Assembly (NCBI GenBank): GCA_023396415.1 | Contig: JAEWWJ010000106.1 | Coordinates: 1 to 64,000, forward strand | Length of the DNA: 64,000 nucleotides | Direction of reading: 5' to 3' | DNA from: Bacteroidota bacterium | GTDB lineage: Bacteria > Bacteroidota > Bacteroidia > Bacteroidales > F082 | Translations under genes and position numbers: made by a program | Part shown: positions 61,048 to 64,000 of the stretch, piece by piece | Position numbering within the stretch: the first letter of the stretch is position 1 | Layout: each line of letters starts with the position of its first letter | Notes under the pieces: generated by a model | Seen by the model: only the letters and a program-made list of their open reading frames with translations | Database searches by the model: none | What the model was told of the DNA's origin: nothing

Positions 61048-64000
61048 ATGAGAAAAATTACGATGATGCTGGTTTTGGCACTAGCGGTGATCTCAGGAAG
61101 TGCTTTTGCACAATCCAAGACAATCACCGGTAAAGTCACCGGCTCACAGGATGGACTTGGAATTCCAGGTGTCACCATTCAGATCAAAGGGACTACGATC
61201 GGTGTTATTACCGATCTTGACGGAAAGTACTCCATCAATGTATCGCCCTCTCACAAAACTTTGGTGTTTTCATACATTTCTATGAAAACAACTGAGGTAG
61301 CCATTGGTAACCAAACTACTATCAACGTAGTAATGGAACCTGCCGTTGTTCAAATTGAGGAAGTTGTTGTTACTGCTCTTGGTATCTCCCGCGAGAAAAA
61401 AGCGTTGGGTTATGCCGTTGAAGAAGTCAACGCCGATGAGCTTAATCAAACCCGCTCAGGAAACCTTATTACTTCATTATCAGGTAAAGTTGCCGGTGTG
61501 AGCATCACCAATGCTTCAGGTAATATGGGCGGTTCTTCGCGCATTACCATCAGGGGTATCAAATCTGTTTCAGGTAACAACCAACCACTTTTTGTTGTTG
61601 ACGGTGTTGCTATGGACAACAGCAACTACAACACTACCAACACCGCCCGCGGTGCCGGTGGTATTGACTATGGCAACATGGTAAATGACATCAACCCTGA
61701 TGACATTGAAACAGTTTCGGTTTTGAAAGGACCTTCAGCCGCTGCTCTTTATGGTTCACGCGCTGCCAATGGTGTTATTTTGATAACTACCAAAAAAGCC
61801 AATAAATTTGGTCGCACAAAAGGCCTTGGTGTTGAACTCAATAGCTCAGTTTCTTTTGAACAAGTGGCTGTTTTACCCAAATACCAAACCCAATATGGTG
61901 GTGGTTATGTTTACTCAGGCGATGGAACTGCTGATGGCTTTGCACTGCAAAACATCAATGGCGTTGACTATCGTTTGGTTGACTATGCCCTCGACGAAAG
62001 CTGGGGCCCTCGCTACGATCCTAACGTGAACGTACTGAGTGCTTTTGATTTGTTCGATTGGGAAGCTAATGGAAAACAAGGAAATCCTAACACATCACCT
62101 TGGGTTACCCCCGAAAATGATGTTGATGCTTTCTTTGAAACAGGCGTTGCGTATAACAACAACGTTGCTTTAACCGGTGCTGACGAAAAATCATCATTCA
62201 GATTGTCCTATACCAATTATGATTTAACGGGTTATATGCCCAACAGTAAGCAAAAACGTAACACCATCGGCTTCAACGGCGAATCACAAATCAGCAAAAT
62301 GCTGAAAGGATTTGTTGGTGTAAATTATGTAAACACCTACACCAAAGGCCGTCCCGAAACCGGTTATGCTGATAACAATATCATGCAGAAATTCAACCAA
62401 TGGGGACAAAGACAGCTCGACATGAAAGTGATGAGCAATTATGTAAACCCAGATGGAACCCAAAGGGTATGGAACCGTAACAGTTGGGATGATCCAACTC
62501 CGGCATACTCCGATAACCCATATTGGACGCGTTACCGCAATTACCAAGATGACCAAAGAAACCGTTTATTTGGTAACATAGGTTTTGTTTTGACTCCGCT
62601 CGAAGGCCTTACATTGCAAGGAAAATGGAATATTGACTATTACAACCTGAGCGAAATGGAAAGAGTAGCCATCGGGTCACAAGCTCAATCATCCTACTCC
62701 GAAGCTGCACGCGAACACCTAGAAACAAACCTCGAGTTTTTGGCTACCTATCAAAAAAGATTGTCAGAAGACTTTAGCCTCACCTTGTTAGGCGGTGCCA
62801 ACAAACGTCATAGGGAATACAGCCGCATCACCTCAAACACTGTTGGTGGACTTATCATTCCTGAATTGTACAGGGTTACCAACTCGGTAAACAAACCTGA
62901 TGTCTCAAAATACAATGAAAGAAAAGAAGTACAAAGTCTTTATGGTAGTTTCAACTTAGGATACAAAGGCATGTTGTATCTTGATGGTACAGCTCGTAAC
63001 GACTGGTCGTCAACCTTAAATGATCCTTTCTTCTACCCTTCAGGAACTGTTAGTTTTGTTTTTTCAGAACTTGAGGCTTTGAGAGGCAACAAATACCTAA
63101 GCTTTGGTAAAATTCGTTTTGGAGCAGCTATTGCCGGTAACGATACCGACCCTTATACCAATGATTACTATTACAGTTATATTAGTAACTTTGGCGATAT
63201 GGCAATGTATTCAGTTCCTGGAACCTTGGCCAATCCACAGTTAAAAGCTGAAAAAACCCAATCAGTTGAAGTTGGTACCGAGTTGATGTTCCTCAATAAC
63301 AGAATCGGACTCGACGTTACCTACTACGACGAAGCCTCGATTGATCAAATTTTAGCTGTTGCCATCTCAGGTGCCAGCGGATATGGATTCAAAGCAATCA
63401 ACGCAGGAAAAATCACCAATAAGGGTATCGAAGTTATGTTTCGTGCCACTCCGGTTCAAACAAAAGATTTCACTTGGAATTTGAGCCTTAACTTCACCAA
63501 AAACAAGAACGAAGTTGTTGAATTGGCTCCAGACCTTGACGTTTATCAACTTGCCAGCGGTCCCTTTAACGTGTCTGTAAATGCACAAGTTGGACAACCT
63601 TATGGAACACTCATCGGAAGCAGCTTCGTTCGCGATGCTGACGGCAACAAAATTGTTGGAACCAATGGAAAATATCTCATTGGTGAAGTAAAAGAAATCG
63701 GAAACGTAATGCCCGACTATATGTTAGGATTTTGGAACACCTTTAACTATAAAGGCATTGAATTGGCTGCTTTAATTGACATTCGTCAAGGTGGACAATT
63801 GTTCTCAACAACCAATATGTGGGGTCGTTACAGTGGTATCCTCGAAGAAACCGCCGATGTAAATGCCAATGGTAAAAACGTTCGCGATGCTGTTGAAGAC
63901 GGTGGCGGTGTGCTTAGCGAAGGTTATTACGGTAAACTGGCAGCTGATGGATCAGTGATTTATCTTGATGCCGATGGCAACACCTCAGCAACTCCCGTTT
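61048..64000 (+). CDS. SusC/RagA-family TonB-linked outer-membrane protein (partial)
   Basis: Open from the ATG at 61048 to the window edge, 984 codons so far without a stop. A signal peptide ending GSAFAQ is followed by a CarboxypepD_reg-like domain (about 22-110, GKVTGSQDGLGIPGVTI). The SusC marker region EVVVTALGISREKKALGYAVEEV comes next, then the plug (GKVAGVSITNASGN, SVLKGPSAAALYGSRAANGVILITTKK) and the start of the barrel. It should import a nutrient with a SusD-like lipoprotein encoded past the right edge. The substrate is not readable. Confidence 0.95.
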   Translation, partial: MRKITMMLVLALAVISGSAFAQSKTITGKVTGSQDGLGIPGVTIQIKGTTIGVITDLDGKYSINVSPSHKTLVFSYISMKTTEVAIGNQTTINVVMEPAVVQIEEVVVTALGISREKKALGYAVEEVNADELNQTRSGNLITSLSGKVAGVSITNASGNMGGSSRITIRGIKSVSGNNQPLFVVDGVAMDNSNYNTTNTARGAGGIDYGNMVNDINPDDIETVSVLKGPSAAALYGSRAANGVILITTKKANKFGRTKGLGVELNSSVSFEQVAVLPKYQTQYGGGYVYSGDGTADGFALQNINGVDYRLVDYALDESWGPRYDPNVNVLSAFDLFDWEANGKQGNPNTSPWVTPENDVDAFFETGVAYNNNVALTGADEKSSFRLSYTNYDLTGYMPNSKQKRNTIGFNGESQISKMLKGFVGVNYVNTYTKGRPETGYADNNIMQKFNQWGQRQLDMKVMSNYVNPDGTQRVWNRNSWDDPTPAYSDNPYWTRYRNYQDDQRNRLFGNIGFVLTPLEGLTLQGKWNIDYYNLSEMERVAIGSQAQSSYSEAAREHLETNLEFLATYQKRLSEDFSLTLLGGANKRHREYSRITSNTVGGLIIPELYRVTNSVNKPDVSKYNERKEVQSLYGSFNLGYKGMLYLDGTARNDWSSTLNDPFFYPSGTVSFVFSELEALRGNKYLSFGKIRFGAAIAGNDTDPYTNDYYYSYISNFGDMAMYSVPGTLANPQLKAEKTQSVEVGTELMFLNNRIGLDVTYYDEASIDQILAVAISGASGYGFKAINAGKITNKGIEVMFRATPVQTKDFTWNLSLNFTKNKNEVVELAPDLDVYQLASGPFNVSVNAQVGQPYGTLIGSSFVRDADGNKIVGTNGKYLIGEVKEIGNVMPDYMLGFWNTFNYKGIELAALIDIRQGGQLFSTTNMWGRYSGILEETADVNANGKNVRDAVEDGGGVLSEGYYGKLAADGSVIYLDADGNTSATPV

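Overview
The window reads as a chromosomal segment of a member of the Bacteroidota. The support is direct. It has a PorW/SprE-type gliding and type IX secretion (T9SS) lipoprotein, two secreted proteins with C-terminal T9SS sorting domains, a TonB receptor paired with a DUF4249 lipoprotein, a SusC/RagA-family receptor running off the right edge, bactofilin, DUF3822, DUF2795, and a two-component kinase with a ligand-sensing propeller. Many intergenic regions also carry the Bacteroidota -7 promoter box TAnnTTTG at a sensible distance from a start codon. No phage, insertion sequence, integrase, CRISPR array or rRNA is visible. The only RNA gene seen is tRNA-Arg(CCG). The genus cannot be fixed from this sequence alone. 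A ferredoxin-type 2-oxoacid oxidoreductase suggests an anaerobic or microaerobic lifestyle.

Layout. 1-4.4 kb (minus): porW/sprE, bactofilin, AtpZ-like and AtpI-like membrane proteins, folE. 4.8-8.8 kb (plus): M23 peptidase, RseP-type site-2 protease, a TPR membrane protein. 8.8-14.6 kb: purF (minus), then GNAT acetyltransferase, purB, an MsbA-type ABC exporter and tRNA-Arg (plus). 14.7-18.4 kb (minus): a degenerate TetR-like protein, an Asp-box propeller T9SS cargo and a dicarboxylate/amino-acid symporter. 18.5-21.9 kb (plus): 6-phosphofructokinase, a DUF3995-like membrane protein, an M14 carboxypeptidase. 21.9-31.7 kb (minus): a 1516-residue hybrid histidine kinase, a YfcC-family carrier, and the DUF4249/TonB receptor pair. 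31.9-41.4 kb (plus): metallo-beta-lactamase-fold hydrolase, dnaK, a second T9SS cargo, purL, SDR oxidoreductase. 41.5-43.3 kb (minus): holA and AMP nucleosidase. 43.7-49.3 kb (plus): HsdR_N-like nuclease-fold protein, TPR-PAS hybrid kinase, hypothetical protein, DUF3822, rsmD. 49.3-54.5 kb (minus): DUF2795, cobalamin adenosyltransferase, LolD-like ATPase, SAM methyltransferase, secreted hypothetical protein, CDF metal transporter. 54.7-59.1 kb (plus): a tightly packed five-gene unit (DUF2975, XRE regulator, CaiB/BaiF CoA-transferase, oxidoreductase alpha, oxidoreductase beta-gamma fusion). 59.2-64 kb: thioredoxin (minus), two small membrane proteins, partial susC (plus).

The most system-like region is 54.6-59.15 kb. 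A DUF2975/XRE regulatory pair is packed directly against genes for a class III CoA-transferase and a 2-oxoacid:acceptor oxidoreductase whose gamma domain is fused behind beta. Two perfect 11-bp repeats lie just upstream of the predicted promoter, and the unit ends at a 52-bp loopless palindrome. This looks like a self-regulated unit converting a 2-oxoacid to acyl-CoA and passing the CoA to another acid. The substrate is not readable from the sequence. Other genes are mostly core metabolism (purF, purB, purL, folE, pfkA), envelope biogenesis and secretion, and signalling. Several starts were moved downstream of the longest possible reading frame where a promoter box or the family's usual N terminus argued for it.
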